From NCBI GenBank assembly GCA_905182455.1, contig CAJJBJ010000002.1, forward strand, positions 806,001-870,000: DNA of 64,000 nucleotides. Reading direction: 5' to 3'. The stretch is from an uncultured Planktomarina sp. Its GTDB lineage: Bacteria > Pseudomonadota > Alphaproteobacteria > Rhodobacterales > Rhodobacteraceae. Each line of letters begins with the position of its first letter. Positions within the stretch are counted from its first letter, which is position 1. The position numbers and the translations under genes are program-made. The notes beneath the pieces are model-generated. The model made no database searches, was not told where the DNA came from, and worked only from the letters and a program-made list of their open reading frames with translations. Below are positions 8,399-18,941 of this stretch, one piece after another.

Positions 8399-9452
8399 CC
8401 CATTGCCCCAAGGGGCCACGATTGGGATTTTGGGCGGCGGCCAATTGGGCAGAATGCTCTCCGTGGCTGCAAGCCGTCTTGGGCTGAACACGCATATTTT
8501 TGAACCCGGCGCCAATCCACCAGCGGGCCAAGTGGCCCAGTGGGTGACAATGGCCTCTTATGACGATATCGAGGCCCTGCGAGCCTTTGCACAATCTGTT
8601 GACGTCATCACCTATGAATTTGAAAACATCCCGATGTCGGCCCTAGATATCATTGAAGATATCTGCCCAATCCATCCCGGCCGTCAGGCACTTGCCGTGT
8701 CTCAGGATCGTTTGAGCGAAAAAGAGTTTCTCACGGGATTGGGCCTCAAAGTCGCGCCCTATGCTGATGTGACAAACGCCGAACAGGCCAACGTTGCCGT
8801 CGCGCGTATCGGCGCGCCATCGATCCTAAAAACCCGCCGTATGGGCTATGACGGCAAAGGTCAGATGCGCCTCAAACAGGCGTCAGATATGCCAGCCGCC
8901 TGGCAGGCTATGGCCGGCTCCGCCTCCGTCTTGGAAGGCTTCATCGATTTCAGTCATGAAGTCTCAGTGATTGCGGCAAGGGCCAGCGACGGCCAAGTAG
9001 CGTGCTTTGACCCCGGTGAAAACGTGCACCGCGATGGAATTTTACACACCACAACCGTCCCGGCCAATCTCACCACATCGCAGCGCATGGATGCGGTTTT
9101 GATAGCTGCTAAGATTCTGAATACGTTGAATTATGTGGGAGTTATGGGGGTTGAGCTGTTCGTCACCGCAGACGGCTTCATCGTCAACGAGATTGCCCCC
9201 CGCGTGCACAATTCAGGCCATTGGACACAAAATGGCTGTGACATTTGCCAATTTGAGCAACATATCAGGGCCGTGGCCGGTTGGCCCTTGGGTGATGGAG
9301 CGCGCCACAGTGATATCCGGATGGAAAACCTCATCGGTGACGATATGGACCGCCTACCCGAGCTGCGCAAAACCAATGCAGCCCTGCATCTCTATGGCAA
9401 GTTAGAGGTCAAACCTGGCCGCAAGATGGGTCATGTCAACTTTCGCAGTTAA
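8391..9452 (+). CDS. purK: N5-carboxyaminoimidazole ribonucleotide synthase
   Basis: PurK is an ATP-grasp enzyme that makes N5-CAIR from AIR, bicarbonate and ATP, the step before PurE. The 353-residue protein shows [20 protein letters not shown] at the N-terminus, [39 protein letters not shown] and the metal and ATP site [16 protein letters not shown] chose the ATG at 8391 within the purE stop region, preceded by AGGAG inside purE. The gene converges on a decayed hydrolase gene. Confidence 0.95.
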   Translation: MNNPLPQGATIGILGGGQLGRMLSVAASRLGLNTHIFEPGANPPAGQVAQWVTMASYDDIEALRAFAQSVDVITYEFENIPMSALDIIEDICPIHPGRQALAVSQDRLSEKEFLTGLGLKVAPYADVTNAEQANVAVARIGAPSILKTRRMGYDGKGQMRLKQASDMPAAWQAMAGSASVLEGFIDFSHEVSVIAARASDGQVACFDPGENVHRDGILHTTTVPANLTTSQRMDAVLIAAKILNTLNYVGVMGVELFVTADGFIVNEIAPRVHNSGHWTQNGCDICQFEQHIRAVAGWPLGDGARHSDIRMENLIGDDMDRLPELRKTNAALHLYGKLEVKPGRKMGHVNFRS

Positions 9453-9481
9453 CGCCTGGCCTCATTGCGTCTCAATGCCTT

Positions 9482-10195
9482 TTACAAGACTTCTAAACTC
9501 GTATCACGCAGGGTCAAACTGTGGTCCAACGCCCCTTGCTTTAGATAGGCTTGAACTTGGGCGATCACCAATGGATTGTTCATCATAAATGTATGGCTCA
9601 TCGGCAGCACCAGTTGATCATGCATGTCCTCTACGCGGGTGCTTTCCACCGACACATTGCCATCATCAGGTACCTAAATAAAACTTGAGTACAAAGGATT
9701 AAAGCTCACCCGCCCAGAGATAATCCCCAGCGAGAAGGTGATCGACGGCAATTGATTGGGCGGGCTTTTGGGGTCCGTGCTCAGCTGGCGGTCAGCTGGA
9801 CCGCTGACCCATTCGAACCCAGCCAAAGCCTGCGTGACATCCACCACCTTGGAGCCTTTGTTAGGCGGACCCAACATCACCACATGGCCGAGTTTCTTCG
9901 GTTTAGCCAAAACCAAATAAGCCCGCGCCATGATCCCACCTAGGGAATGAATGACAAAATGCAGGCGCTAATAACCACAGGCCTTCAGCGCCTGAGGGAT
10001 CGTATCGCTAACCAATTCTGCAATTATTTTGCTGTGGGTCGAAAATTCCAGGTTTTGCACACGATAGCTCTGCGTCTTTAGGCTCCGCGCCATCAGCGCA
10101 AACGACGCCTCACTGCGAGCCACAGCCCGTACAGTAAAATGACACAGTCCTGAGCAGCAGCCAGTAGTGGGGGCTAAGAGTAAAATATGAGACAT
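9482..10195 (-). pseudogene. Decayed alpha/beta hydrolase (lipase-like) gene
   Basis: Joining frames on the minus strand recovers a secreted alpha/beta hydrolase. It would have a signal peptide (MSHILLLAP then LLAAAQD), oxyanion region CVILLYGL, ARSEASFALMARSLK, nucleophile elbow HFVIHSLGGIMARAYLV, acid loop [16 protein letters not shown] and the C-terminal histidine in [14 protein letters not shown]. It cannot be translated as one protein. There is one frame change near the CCCCC run (about 10165), a second two-base change at about 10129 restoring frame, and in-frame TAG codons at 9968-9970 and 9674-9676. The usual LLHGL is LLYGL. The catalytic triad residues remain visible, so decay is recent in evolutionary terms. 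Confidence 0.85.
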
Positions 10196-10317
10196 AATCG
10201 GGGCATAGCTCTCAGATAGGAGCTTTGTGGCTGTAATATAAGGACAGTGGGAGCCTTATTCTAAATACTTTCGCGATCTCACCCAAAAAAAATAACCATC
10301 CGACACACTTACATAAA

Positions 10318-10350
10318 ACAAAAAAAGGCCCGCGTTGGACGCGGGCCTTT
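10318..10350 (-). terminator. Rho-independent terminator of groES-groEL
   Basis: An 11-bp perfect stem, AAAGGCCCGCG at 10324-10334 and CGCGGGCCTTT at 10340-10350, with a 5-base loop is followed on the minus strand by further T residues. It lies about 30 bases past the groEL stop. Confidence 0.88.
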
Positions 10351-10378
10351 GGTAAGTTAGGTTACAAAGCCGGCTGGC

Positions 10379-12045
<1,667 letters not shown>

Positions 12046-12081
12046 CTAAAAATTTCAGTAAAAAGATAGTCCTTGGAGATC

Positions 12082-12369
12082 TTAGGAGATCACACCCAGG
12101 ATATCGCTTTCTTTCATGATCAACAGCTCTTTGCCGTCAACAGTGACTTCAGTGCCGGACCATTTGCCGAACAAAACTTTGTCACCTTCTTTGACGTCCA
12201 AAGCGACGCGATCGCCATTGTCGTCACGCAAACCTGCGCCCGCGGACACAATAATGCCTTCCGCTGGTTTTTCTTTTGCGTTGTCTGGGATGATCAAGCC
12301 ACCCGCAGTTTTTTCTTCGCCTTCAACGCGTTCGACAAGAACACGGTCATGCAGAGGGGTAAATGCCAT
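12082..12369 (-). CDS. groS: 10 kDa co-chaperonin GroES
   Basis: GroES forms the heptameric lid of GroEL. The 95-residue protein begins [20 protein letters not shown], has the mobile-loop region [18 protein letters not shown] and ends [11 protein letters not shown] chose the ATG at 12369, seven bases after TAGGAG; a longer open frame begins at 12393 but adds eight unrelated residues. It is the first gene of the groES-groEL operon, with a CIRCE operator just upstream. Unlike groEL next door, it is fully intact. Confidence 0.96.
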   Translation of the reverse strand: MAFTPLHDRVLVERVEGEEKTAGGLIIPDNAKEKPAEGIIVSAGAGLRDDNGDRVALDVKEGDKVLFGKWSGTEVTVDGKELLIMKESDILGVIS

Positions 12370-12406
12370 CTTTGTAGCTCCTAGCTGGCTCAAAGTTAAA
12401 CTTAAA

Positions 12407-12433
12407 TTAGCACTCAGGTCCTCTGAGTGATAA
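12407..12433. promoter_or_regulatory. CIRCE operator (HrcA binding site)
   Basis: TTAGCACTC at 12407-12415, a 9-base spacer, then GAGTGATAA at 12425-12433 matches the CIRCE consensus TTAGCACTC-N9-GAGTGCTAA with a single mismatch. It sits between the candidate promoter and the groES start, as expected for repression by HrcA. Confidence 0.93.
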
Positions 12434-12440
12434 CGATCTG

Positions 12441-12469
12441 GAGATATGTAACCTGATGGTCCGTGTCAA
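12441..12469 (-). promoter_or_regulatory. Candidate sigma-70 promoter of groES-groEL
   Basis: The minus strand reads a perfect TTGACA (12469-12464), a 17-base spacer and TATCTC (12446-12441). CIRCE lies immediately downstream, covering the expected start of transcription. I see no convincing sigma-32 motif here, so control may be mainly by HrcA. Confidence 0.55.
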
Positions 12470-12587
12470 CTGGTACTAGTCAAAAAAAATTGTAGTCCGG
12501 CTAACCCAGTTAAAAAGCGATATTAATCAACACACCCTAAAGCCGGATTTTATGGAAAAGTTCTTAAATAAAACTTTTTTGGTATTA

Positions 12588-12706
12588 ATGAATTTTAAGA
12601 AAAAAATTATAGACATAAATTCATATTTACAATTCCCGCGACTGCTGCCCTTTCTGCCTGCGGCGAAGACGATATTATATCCGCTGCCGCTGCTGATTCT
12701 ACTTAA
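12588..12706 (+). pseudogene. Possible remnant of a small lipoprotein gene
   Basis: The 390-base gap between the groE promoter and the M24 gene has no intact gene. An ATG at 12588 opens MNFKKKIID. In a different frame (12620-12706) follows FIFTIPATAALSACGEDD, then IISAAAADST and a stop. Together they look like a charged N-region, hydrophobic core and lipobox (LSAC) of a small lipoprotein split by a frame change. The reading is short, and chance is possible. Confidence 0.3.
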
Positions 12707-12825
12707 TCTCTCGCATTCATAACCTCAATTGCAGCTATTTGGCAGTCGATTAACTATACCGCTCACATTAACGGTTGAGCCTCCTCTGATGATCCGGCAT
12801 CCTTTATCCAACTGGGGAGATTGGG

Positions 12826-13974
12826 ATGCCGTTTCACTTCGCTGATGCAGAATATGCGACACGCCTGGCCAAGGCCAAGGCCTCCCTTGTTGACCGTGGC
12901 CTTGATGCGCTTTTGATGTTTGCCCCAGAAAGTCATTACTGGATTTGTGGTTACGACACCTTTGGCTTTGCCATGTTTCAATGCATGATCTTGGGCGCAG
13001 ATGGGCGGCTTAATCTACTAACACGTGCGCCAGATTTGCGCCAAGCTCAGCAAACCTCAACCCTGAGCGACGCTCAAATCCATATTTGGAAGGACATTGA
13101 GGGTGTAGCACCGGCTGCCAACCTTGCCGCGCTAGTGACTAAGCTGGGCTATAGCGGCAAGATCGCGATGGAAACCCAAACCGTGGGTCTGACCTTTGCC
13201 AATGGTCAATCGGTTGTTTCTGCTTTTGATCAGCCACTACACAATGGCGATGGAATCATCACAGAATTGCGCCAAGATAAATCTCTCGCAGAATTGGACA
13301 TGCATCGCCGCGCTGCAGCCCTTTCAGATGATGCGCTGGATGCCGCCTTACAAGGCACGCGTGCCGGTGCATTTGAAGGCGATATTTTGGCCGATATGCA
13401 AGGAGCGGTGTTTCGCGGTGGCGGTGACTATGCGGGCAATGAGTTTATCATAGGCTCAGATCAACGCGCGCTGCTCTGCCGCTACGCCTCGGGGCGGCGG
13501 CATTTGGACCCGCAAGATCAGCTAACCCTAGAATGGTCTGGCGCTTACGCCCGTTATCACGCCGCTATGATGCAAACCTTGATCATCGGCAAAGCCTGCA
13601 AGAAGCACCTATATATGCATGCGGTGGCCCGCGAGGCCCTGGAGGCATGTGAAGCGGCCATCATGCCCGGCCAACCCATGGGCGATGTCTTTGCAGCACA
13701 TGCGCAGATCTTTGGAAAAGCCGGATTAGGCCACGCAAGATTAAATGCATGTGGCTATGCAATGGGAGCGATTTACAACCCTATTTGGGTCGATTTTCCG
13801 ATGTTTTATGAAAACAACCCGCGACTGATGCGCGAACGTCAGGTGTTTTTTTTGCATATGATATTGATGGACAGCGACTCAGGGCTTGCGATGTGCCTTG
13901 GCCATTCAGTCGAGGTGACGGCCCAAGGAGCCAAACGCCTGTCACGCCATGCGCCAGATTTGTTCGAATTATAG
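12826..13974 (+). CDS. M24-fold (creatinase / ectoine-hydrolase-like) protein without metal ligands
   Basis: The 382-residue protein has a creatinase-type N-terminal domain (residues about 1-155) and a C-terminal pita-bread domain. The five metal ligands of M24 aminopeptidases appear replaced. The segment normally DxG...D..R reads LEWSGAYARYHAAMMQT, the region of the metal histidine reads HARLNACGYAMGAIYNPIW, the metal glutamate stretch reads VFFLHMILMDSD, and the final E is in VTAQGAKRLS. This pattern suggests a metal-independent amidinohydrolase-like enzyme such as creatinase or ectoine hydrolase (DoeA-like) rather than an Xaa-Pro peptidase. The substrate is unknown. It stands alone between decayed genes. 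Confidence 0.75.
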   Translation: MPFHFADAEYATRLAKAKASLVDRGLDALLMFAPESHYWICGYDTFGFAMFQCMILGADGRLNLLTRAPDLRQAQQTSTLSDAQIHIWKDIEGVAPAANLAALVTKLGYSGKIAMETQTVGLTFANGQSVVSAFDQPLHNGDGIITELRQDKSLAELDMHRRAAALSDDALDAALQGTRAGAFEGDILADMQGAVFRGGGDYAGNEFIIGSDQRALLCRYASGRRHLDPQDQLTLEWSGAYARYHAAMMQTLIIGKACKKHLYMHAVAREALEACEAAIMPGQPMGDVFAAHAQIFGKAGLGHARLNACGYAMGAIYNPIWVDFPMFYENNPRLMRERQVFFLHMILMDSDSGLAMCLGHSVEVTAQGAKRLSRHAPDLFEL

Positions 13975-14104
13975 GGTTTAGCCCAGACAGGGTGCATTCC
14001 GGACTATTGCCAAAACACCGGTAAAACTGTCTCTAATTCCATGTATCATCTATAAAAAATTGATTTTTCACCCCTATTTCAACCTGACAAAGGATGAATT
14101 CTTT

Positions 14105-14728
14105 ATGCTAAAATTTCACCATGGGCTATATTGAATCTGACACTGACCGCCTGTGGTGGTGGTGGCACTGAGCCTGCTGCGATCCACCCAAACGACGCCA
14201 GTGACGTCCTCAACCACTCCGTATTCGGGGCCCACGGCATTGGCTCCTGCTGCATATGCCGTCTCTAGGGATACCGCTCGCTTTGAAAAAACCTACAGCT
14301 TCAAAAACGAAGGGAAGCTGCGCGGCACCTTGAACGGTGCTAGACTATGCCATCAAATCAACACACACGGCCTGGCCTCGGAGAGCTTTGCTAGTGGAAC
14401 CCAGCTGACACTGGCTTCTGCTGGCAAGGTGTACGCCCTGAATGACGCCCACAAAGACCCATTATTCAAACCAATTTCCAGTGACATCCCCATCCTAACC
14501 ATTAGCCTCCCCACCACCGCCACAGCTGGGAATACCTTTGAAAGCATAACTAGAACCGAAGTATTTAATCAACACCCTAGAAGCCCTACTGTCTTTGACC
14601 CAGTGAGGATCAGCGACTATTTTTTTGGAGAATCCGGCAGCATAGTTGCAGGTGCCTTTAACGAAACAGGAATCCAGGGCAGCAGCAGTACAGTTTATCT
14701 TGACGGTGGCTTTATTTCTGAAAAATAG
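14105..14728 (+). pseudogene. Frameshifted lipoprotein gene of unknown family
   Basis: An ATG at 14105 with an upstream AAAGGA site starts MLK, but the signal peptide continues only after a one-base shift in the A-run, as ISPWAILNLTLTACGGGG, a clear lipobox (LTAC) followed by TEPAA. A second shift is needed to join the long frame from about 14170 that reads TTPYSGPTALAPAAYAVSRD and runs to FISEK at 14728 (about 185 residues). The mature part has beta-rich, Gly/Ser-rich stretches (YSFKNEGKLRGTLNGARL, GSIVAGAFNETGIQGSSSTV) loosely like TbpB-type surface lipoproteins, but I cannot assign it. Two frame breaks make a working product unlikely. Confidence 0.55.
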
Positions 14729-14733
14729 GCTTA

Positions 14734-15420
14734 TTATGATGCTATTTCACCGGTGCCTCCCGCCAAGTCACCCCAATCGGCCAATCCTTTCGCCCCAGCA
14801 GGGGTGAGAGCATAAACACCAGTCTCAACCTTCTCGAACCAACCATATACATTGTTGCGCATCAGCGTGGTGGCACTAGGCACCGCTGTGGCCTTCGCCA
14901 CAATGTCGCCTTTTTCGGCCCCTGCATGGGCCAAATAGGCCGCACATTTCAGCGCATCTTGGCGGTAGCCCGTGACCAAACCATGCCGCGTGGCTCCACC
15001 CGCATTCGGGTCGCCATCCAGCCGATCGAAAGCTTTGGTCATGCGCTTGGTTTTTTTTGCAGATTTGCGCGGCGCATAAGGTCCCGGCGCGCAGTGCAAC
15101 TCCACAAACAGATCTCTAGCGCGCAGAGTAAGCAAGCCAATCCCCAAACGTCGGCACAGGGTGATATTGGCCTTAAGCCGCTTATAACCTGCCTTTCCTT
15201 CCGGACGCAGTACCGCAATATAGACGTCATCCACCAGCTTGAGCCTGTCAATGGCTTGGTGGAACAAGGTCAGTGAAAAAGCAAGTTTGAGTTCAATGAT
15301 TACCGGGGGCTCTGCAGCGCGCAAAGCCATCACGTCCGCCGCGCCCACCTCGCCCTTCACCTCATACCCCAGCGCCTGAAAATGCGCTTTGATAGGTGCG
15401 TATAGATCACTTTCCTTCAT
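14734..15420 (-). CDS. DUF2161 family PD-(D/E)XK nuclease-fold protein
   Basis: The 228-residue protein begins MKESDLYAPIKAHFQALGYE, typical of DUF2161. It carries a PD-(D/E)XK-like core: an aspartate in VGAADVMAL and the ExK in PVIIELKLAFS near residue 45, then FHQAIDRLKLVDDVYIAVL. A C-terminal winged-helix-like part follows (VFRHGLV-type TRHGLVTGYRQDALKCAAYL). I chose the ATG at 15420, preceded by GAAGGTG; the open frame extending to 15621 lacks similarity and runs into the ppaC leader. It is divergent from ppaC. Nuclease activity is implied by fold only, and the biological role is unknown. Confidence 0.83.
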   Translation of the reverse strand: MKESDLYAPIKAHFQALGYEVKGEVGAADVMALRAAEPPVIIELKLAFSLTLFHQAIDRLKLVDDVYIAVLRPEGKAGYKRLKANITLCRRLGIGLLTLRARDLFVELHCAPGPYAPRKSAKKTKRMTKAFDRLDGDPNAGGATRHGLVTGYRQDALKCAAYLAHAGAEKGDIVAKATAVPSATTLMRNNVYGWFEKVETGVYALTPAGAKGLADWGDLAGGTGEIAS

Positions 15421-15528
15421 ATCACCTTCATGGCGCAAATGCGCTGAAACGTCCAACCATTGCTGGGTGACATTCAATATCTTGCTGCCTATAAGGGCAC
15501 AAAAACAATACCGCCAGAGGTTTATATT

Positions 15529-16446
15529 ATGATCAAAGTATTTGGCCACAAAGCCCCCGATACCGACAGCACAGGAAGCGCCATCATTTGGGCTTGGTAT
15601 CTCAATGACGTTAAGGGCCAAGCGGCCGAGCCTGCTTTACTGGGCTCGCCAAACACGGAAGCAGCTTTTGTGTTAAATCGTTGGAGATTTGAAACGCCTA
15701 AGATCATCTCAGATGTTGCGGATGACGCGCAGGTAATTGTGGTTGACACTAACAATCCAGCCGAGCTGCCGGCGAATATCAACAACGCGGATATCCTTGC
15801 CATCATTGATCACCATAAATTGGTGGGCGGTTTGGAAACCAAAGGACCAATCTCGATCACCATCCGCCCCTTGGCTTGCACAGCCACCATTATGCACAAC
15901 CTCATGGGCGATAATGCCGCGCGGATGCCAGAGGCTATCAAAGGCGTGATGCTGTCTTGCATCCTGTCCGACACTTTGGAATTCCGCAGCCCAACCACAA
16001 CACCACAAGATCAAATCTTGGCCGAAGCTCTGGCCGCTGATTTAGGCTTGTCGATTCCGAACTATGCCGCTGAGATGTTTACGGCCAAATCCGATGTCTC
16101 TGCATTCTCAGATGCTGAGCTTTTGCGGATGGACAGCAAAGAATATGCGGTCAAGGGTGTTAAGTTTCGGGTCTCCGTGTTGGAGACAACGTCGCCACAG
16201 ATGGTTTTGGACCGCAAAACCAGCCTGATGGCGGCCATGCCCGGAGTCGCTACTGAAGACGGTGTAGATCACGTATTGCTGTTTGTGATCGATATCCTGA
16301 AAGAAGAAGCCACGATGCTGATCCCAAATGCAACCTCCCAAACTATTGCGGAAAAGTCTTTTGGGGCAGTTGTGGCCGGCAATACGGTGGTCCTGCCCGG
16401 CGTTATGAGCCGCAAAAAACAGATCATTCCGAATCTCAAGCTTTAA
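15529..16446 (+). CDS. ppaC: Manganese-dependent (family II) inorganic pyrophosphatase
   Basis: This enzyme hydrolyses pyrophosphate to phosphate, pulling biosynthetic reactions forward. The 305-residue protein has the DHH-phosphoesterase motifs: FGHKAPDTDSTGSA at residues 4-17, VVDTNNPAELP, the diagnostic IIDHHKLVGG near 96, and SRKKQIIPNL at the C-terminus. I chose the ATG at 15529 after an AGAGG site. It probably forms an operon with the HAD gene, 21 bases downstream. Confidence 0.95.
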   Translation: MIKVFGHKAPDTDSTGSAIIWAWYLNDVKGQAAEPALLGSPNTEAAFVLNRWRFETPKIISDVADDAQVIVVDTNNPAELPANINNADILAIIDHHKLVGGLETKGPISITIRPLACTATIMHNLMGDNAARMPEAIKGVMLSCILSDTLEFRSPTTTPQDQILAEALAADLGLSIPNYAAEMFTAKSDVSAFSDAELLRMDSKEYAVKGVKFRVSVLETTSPQMVLDRKTSLMAAMPGVATEDGVDHVLLFVIDILKEEATMLIPNATSQTIAEKSFGAVVAGNTVVLPGVMSRKKQIIPNLKL

Positions 16447-16467
16447 GACCACTGCAAAGGGCGCTTC

Positions 16468-17340
16468 ATGACACAGATCATCACTTCACTTGCTGAGATA
16501 TCCGACCGCTATGATGCGTTGTTCTGTGACCTTTGGGGCTGTGTTCATGACGGCCTAACTCCCTTTGCCGAAGCCATTGCCGCGATGCAAACTTTTCGGC
16601 TCAAGGGCGGCACGGTGATGCTGGTCACCAACGCCCCGCGCCCGCATGAGCCTGTGCGCAGGCAATTGGAACGCATTGGCGTGCCTGAGGATGCCTATGA
16701 CGGCATTGCAACCTCCGGCGACAGCGCGCGGGCTGCAATGTTTCGCGGTGCTGTCGGCGAGAATGTGTATTTCATCGGCCAGCCACAGGATCAGGTCTTT
16801 TTCAGCCCGCTAGAATTGATCGAAAATCCTGTCACTATCACCCAAGTGCCCGTTGAAGAAGCCGATGGCATCATCTGCTGTGGGCCGTTTGATTCTTTGG
16901 CAGATCTGGAAGTGATGCGGCCACAGTTTCTGCTGGCCAAAAACAAAGGATTGAAGCTGCTCTGTGCCAACCCTGATATTGTGGTCGACCGAGGCGACAC
17001 CCGCGAATGGTGCGCTGGGGCTTTGGCGCAACTCTATACAGAATTGGGTGGGGAAAGCCTCTATTTTGGCAAGCCACACCCACCGATCTATGACTTGGCC
17101 CGCCGCCGCTTGGACGCTTTGGGCAAAAGCATTCCGGACCACCGAATTTTGTGCGTCGGGGACGGAGTCCTCACCGACATTGACGGTGCCTTGGGTGAAG
17201 AGCTTGATTCGCTGTTTATCACCGGCGGATTGGCCGCGCGCGAGACCAAAACCGAGAATCAACCTGATCCCACGGCTTTGGAGGCCTATTTGGCCAATGA
17301 AATGATGCAACCGACCTATTCAATCGGCAAGTTGCGCTAG
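16468..17340 (+). CDS. HAD-superfamily class IIA hydrolase (TIGR01459 type)
   Basis: The 290-residue protein has the HAD nucleophile motif as FCDLWGCVHDG near residue 19, the second motif VTNAPRP, GKPHPPIYDLARR with the lysine, and the magnesium site CVGDGVLTDIDGAL. The DLWGxxHDG variant and length match the TIGR01459 subfamily of NagD-like phosphatases found mainly in Alphaproteobacteria. Its substrate is unknown; family relatives act on small phosphorylated metabolites. It directly follows ppaC. Confidence 0.87.
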   Translation: MTQIITSLAEISDRYDALFCDLWGCVHDGLTPFAEAIAAMQTFRLKGGTVMLVTNAPRPHEPVRRQLERIGVPEDAYDGIATSGDSARAAMFRGAVGENVYFIGQPQDQVFFSPLELIENPVTITQVPVEEADGIICCGPFDSLADLEVMRPQFLLAKNKGLKLLCANPDIVVDRGDTREWCAGALAQLYTELGGESLYFGKPHPPIYDLARRRLDALGKSIPDHRILCVGDGVLTDIDGALGEELDSLFITGGLAARETKTENQPDPTALEAYLANEMMQPTYSIGKLR

Positions 17341-17424
17341 ATCCCTCTTGATTTCAGCATCCATAAAGTAATAATGTTACTCAAAGAAGTCTTTATATTT
17401 ATAATTATTGCCTTGAGGTGTGAG

Positions 17425-17868
17425 ATGCTCGACAATATGCCCCGTGGCACCATCTGTATTGAAGATATCGAAATCGGCATGATCCGCCATTTGAACAAGG
17501 TCGTGACGGACCGTGATATTGAGATGTTTGCCGAGGTCTCCACAGATCACAATCCGGTACATCTCGATGATGACTACGCCAACGACACCATTTTTGAAGG
17601 GCGCATCGCCCATGGCATGCTGACGGCGGGTTTAATCTCTGCGGTCATTGGCGAGCAACTGCCGGGACATGGCACCGTCTACCTGGGCCAATCGCTCAAA
17701 TTTTTAGGCCCCGTACGCCCGGGAGATCAGGTCACCGCACAGGTTGAGGTGGTCGAGATTGATCTGGGTCGCCGCCGGGTAAAATTGGACACATTTTGCA
17801 GTGTGGATGGTAAAAAAGTGCTTGTCGGCGAAGCGACAGTCTTAGCGCCATCCCGCAAATTCGACTAA
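17425..17868 (+). CDS. MaoC-like (R)-enoyl-CoA hydratase
   Basis: The 147-residue hot-dog-fold protein carries the hydratase-2 motif VSTDHNPVHLDDDYA with the catalytic Asp-His pair, then FEGRIAHGMLTAGLISAVIG and GQSLKFLGPVRPGDQV. Such enzymes hydrate enoyl-CoA to (R)-3-hydroxyacyl-CoA, as PhaJ does to feed polyhydroxyalkanoate synthesis. I chose the ATG at 17425 after TTGAGG; the open frame from 17374 adds a hydrophobic stretch from the leader that does not fit the family. No pha gene is nearby, so PhaJ activity is only one possibility. Confidence 0.85.
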   Translation: MLDNMPRGTICIEDIEIGMIRHLNKVVTDRDIEMFAEVSTDHNPVHLDDDYANDTIFEGRIAHGMLTAGLISAVIGEQLPGHGTVYLGQSLKFLGPVRPGDQVTAQVEVVEIDLGRRRVKLDTFCSVDGKKVLVGEATVLAPSRKFD

Positions 17869-17941
17869 TTCCCTCGATAAAAGATCCAAGTTTGAGCGCG
17901 CAATCCTTGCTCTGGTCAATCGCGCGCGGTAGGGGAATTTC

Positions 17942-18889
17942 ATGAGGCGTTTTCAGACCAGTCATATCCCCGATGATGCACGCGGCGCAGCCGTGGCCAT
18001 TGGTAATTTTGATGGGGTCCATCTGGGGCATCAGGACGTGATTGACGTGGCACGCGCCCAGGCCACAAAAACCAACGCGCCTTTGGGGATTTTGACCTTT
18101 GAACCTCACCCACGCAGTTTTTTTGCCGCAAAATTTAACAAAGAGCTGCCACCCTTTCGCTTGATGAGCGCCGAAGCGCGCGCGCACCGTTTGGAAAAGC
18201 TCGGAGTCGATTTAATTCTGGAATTGCCCTTCAATCAAGATCTTTGCGATCTGAGTGACTGGGAGTTTTCCCGCCAAATTCTAAGTAAAGCATTTGGCCT
18301 GTCGCACGTGGTGGTTGGAGCCGATTTCTGCTTTGGCAAGGGGCGTCTGGGCACCGCTGCTAGCCTGAGCGCACATGCGAGTAATTTGGGTTTCGACGTC
18401 ACAATCGCAGATCTGAAAAATCATGACGCGCAGGTCATAAGCTCCACCAATATCCGCAATGCTTTGGCCGCCGCCAATCCCCGCCGCGCCGCTGCGATGT
18501 TGGGACATTGGCATCGCCTTGAGGGCCCCGTTGAACATGGTGAGAAGCGTGGGCGTGAGCTCGGTTACCCAACTGCGAACATGTCCATTGACGGGCTGCA
18601 GCCACCTGCTTTTGGGGTCTATGCGGTTTTGATTGATGTGCTCACGGGTCCGCATGCTGGCAGCTACCATGGCGCCGCTTCAATCGGTGTGCGCCCGATG
18701 TTTGGCAAGAACCGCCCTAATTGTGAGACCTTCATCTTTGATTTCAGAGGCAATCTTTACGGCGAAACCGTCTCTGTCGGATTAGTCGAATATCTTCGCG
18801 GTGAAGAAGAGTTTGGCGGGCTTGAGGCCTTGATCACCCAAATGGACGCCGACTGCATCCGCGCGCACAAGATATTGGACAGTCTATGA
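17942..18889 (+). CDS. ribF: Bifunctional riboflavin kinase / FAD synthetase
   Basis: RibF phosphorylates riboflavin to FMN and adenylylates FMN to FAD. The 315-residue protein has an N-terminal nucleotidyltransferase domain (VAIGNFDGVHLGHQDVIDVA near residue 17, FEPHPRSFF) and a C-terminal riboflavin-kinase barrel (GRELGYPTANMSIDG near 201, ASIGVRPMFGKNRPNCETFI). All key motifs are present and length is normal. The ATG at 17942 follows a TAGGGGAATTTC stretch. Confidence 0.95.
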   Translation: MRRFQTSHIPDDARGAAVAIGNFDGVHLGHQDVIDVARAQATKTNAPLGILTFEPHPRSFFAAKFNKELPPFRLMSAEARAHRLEKLGVDLILELPFNQDLCDLSDWEFSRQILSKAFGLSHVVVGADFCFGKGRLGTAASLSAHASNLGFDVTIADLKNHDAQVISSTNIRNALAAANPRRAAAMLGHWHRLEGPVEHGEKRGRELGYPTANMSIDGLQPPAFGVYAVLIDVLTGPHAGSYHGAASIGVRPMFGKNRPNCETFIFDFRGNLYGETVSVGLVEYLRGEEEFGGLEALITQMDADCIRAHKILDSL

Positions 18890-18941
18890 GCACTAAAATT
18901 TCCACAAAGGCCTGCGTCCAAAGTTTTGGGAAAAAATCCCG

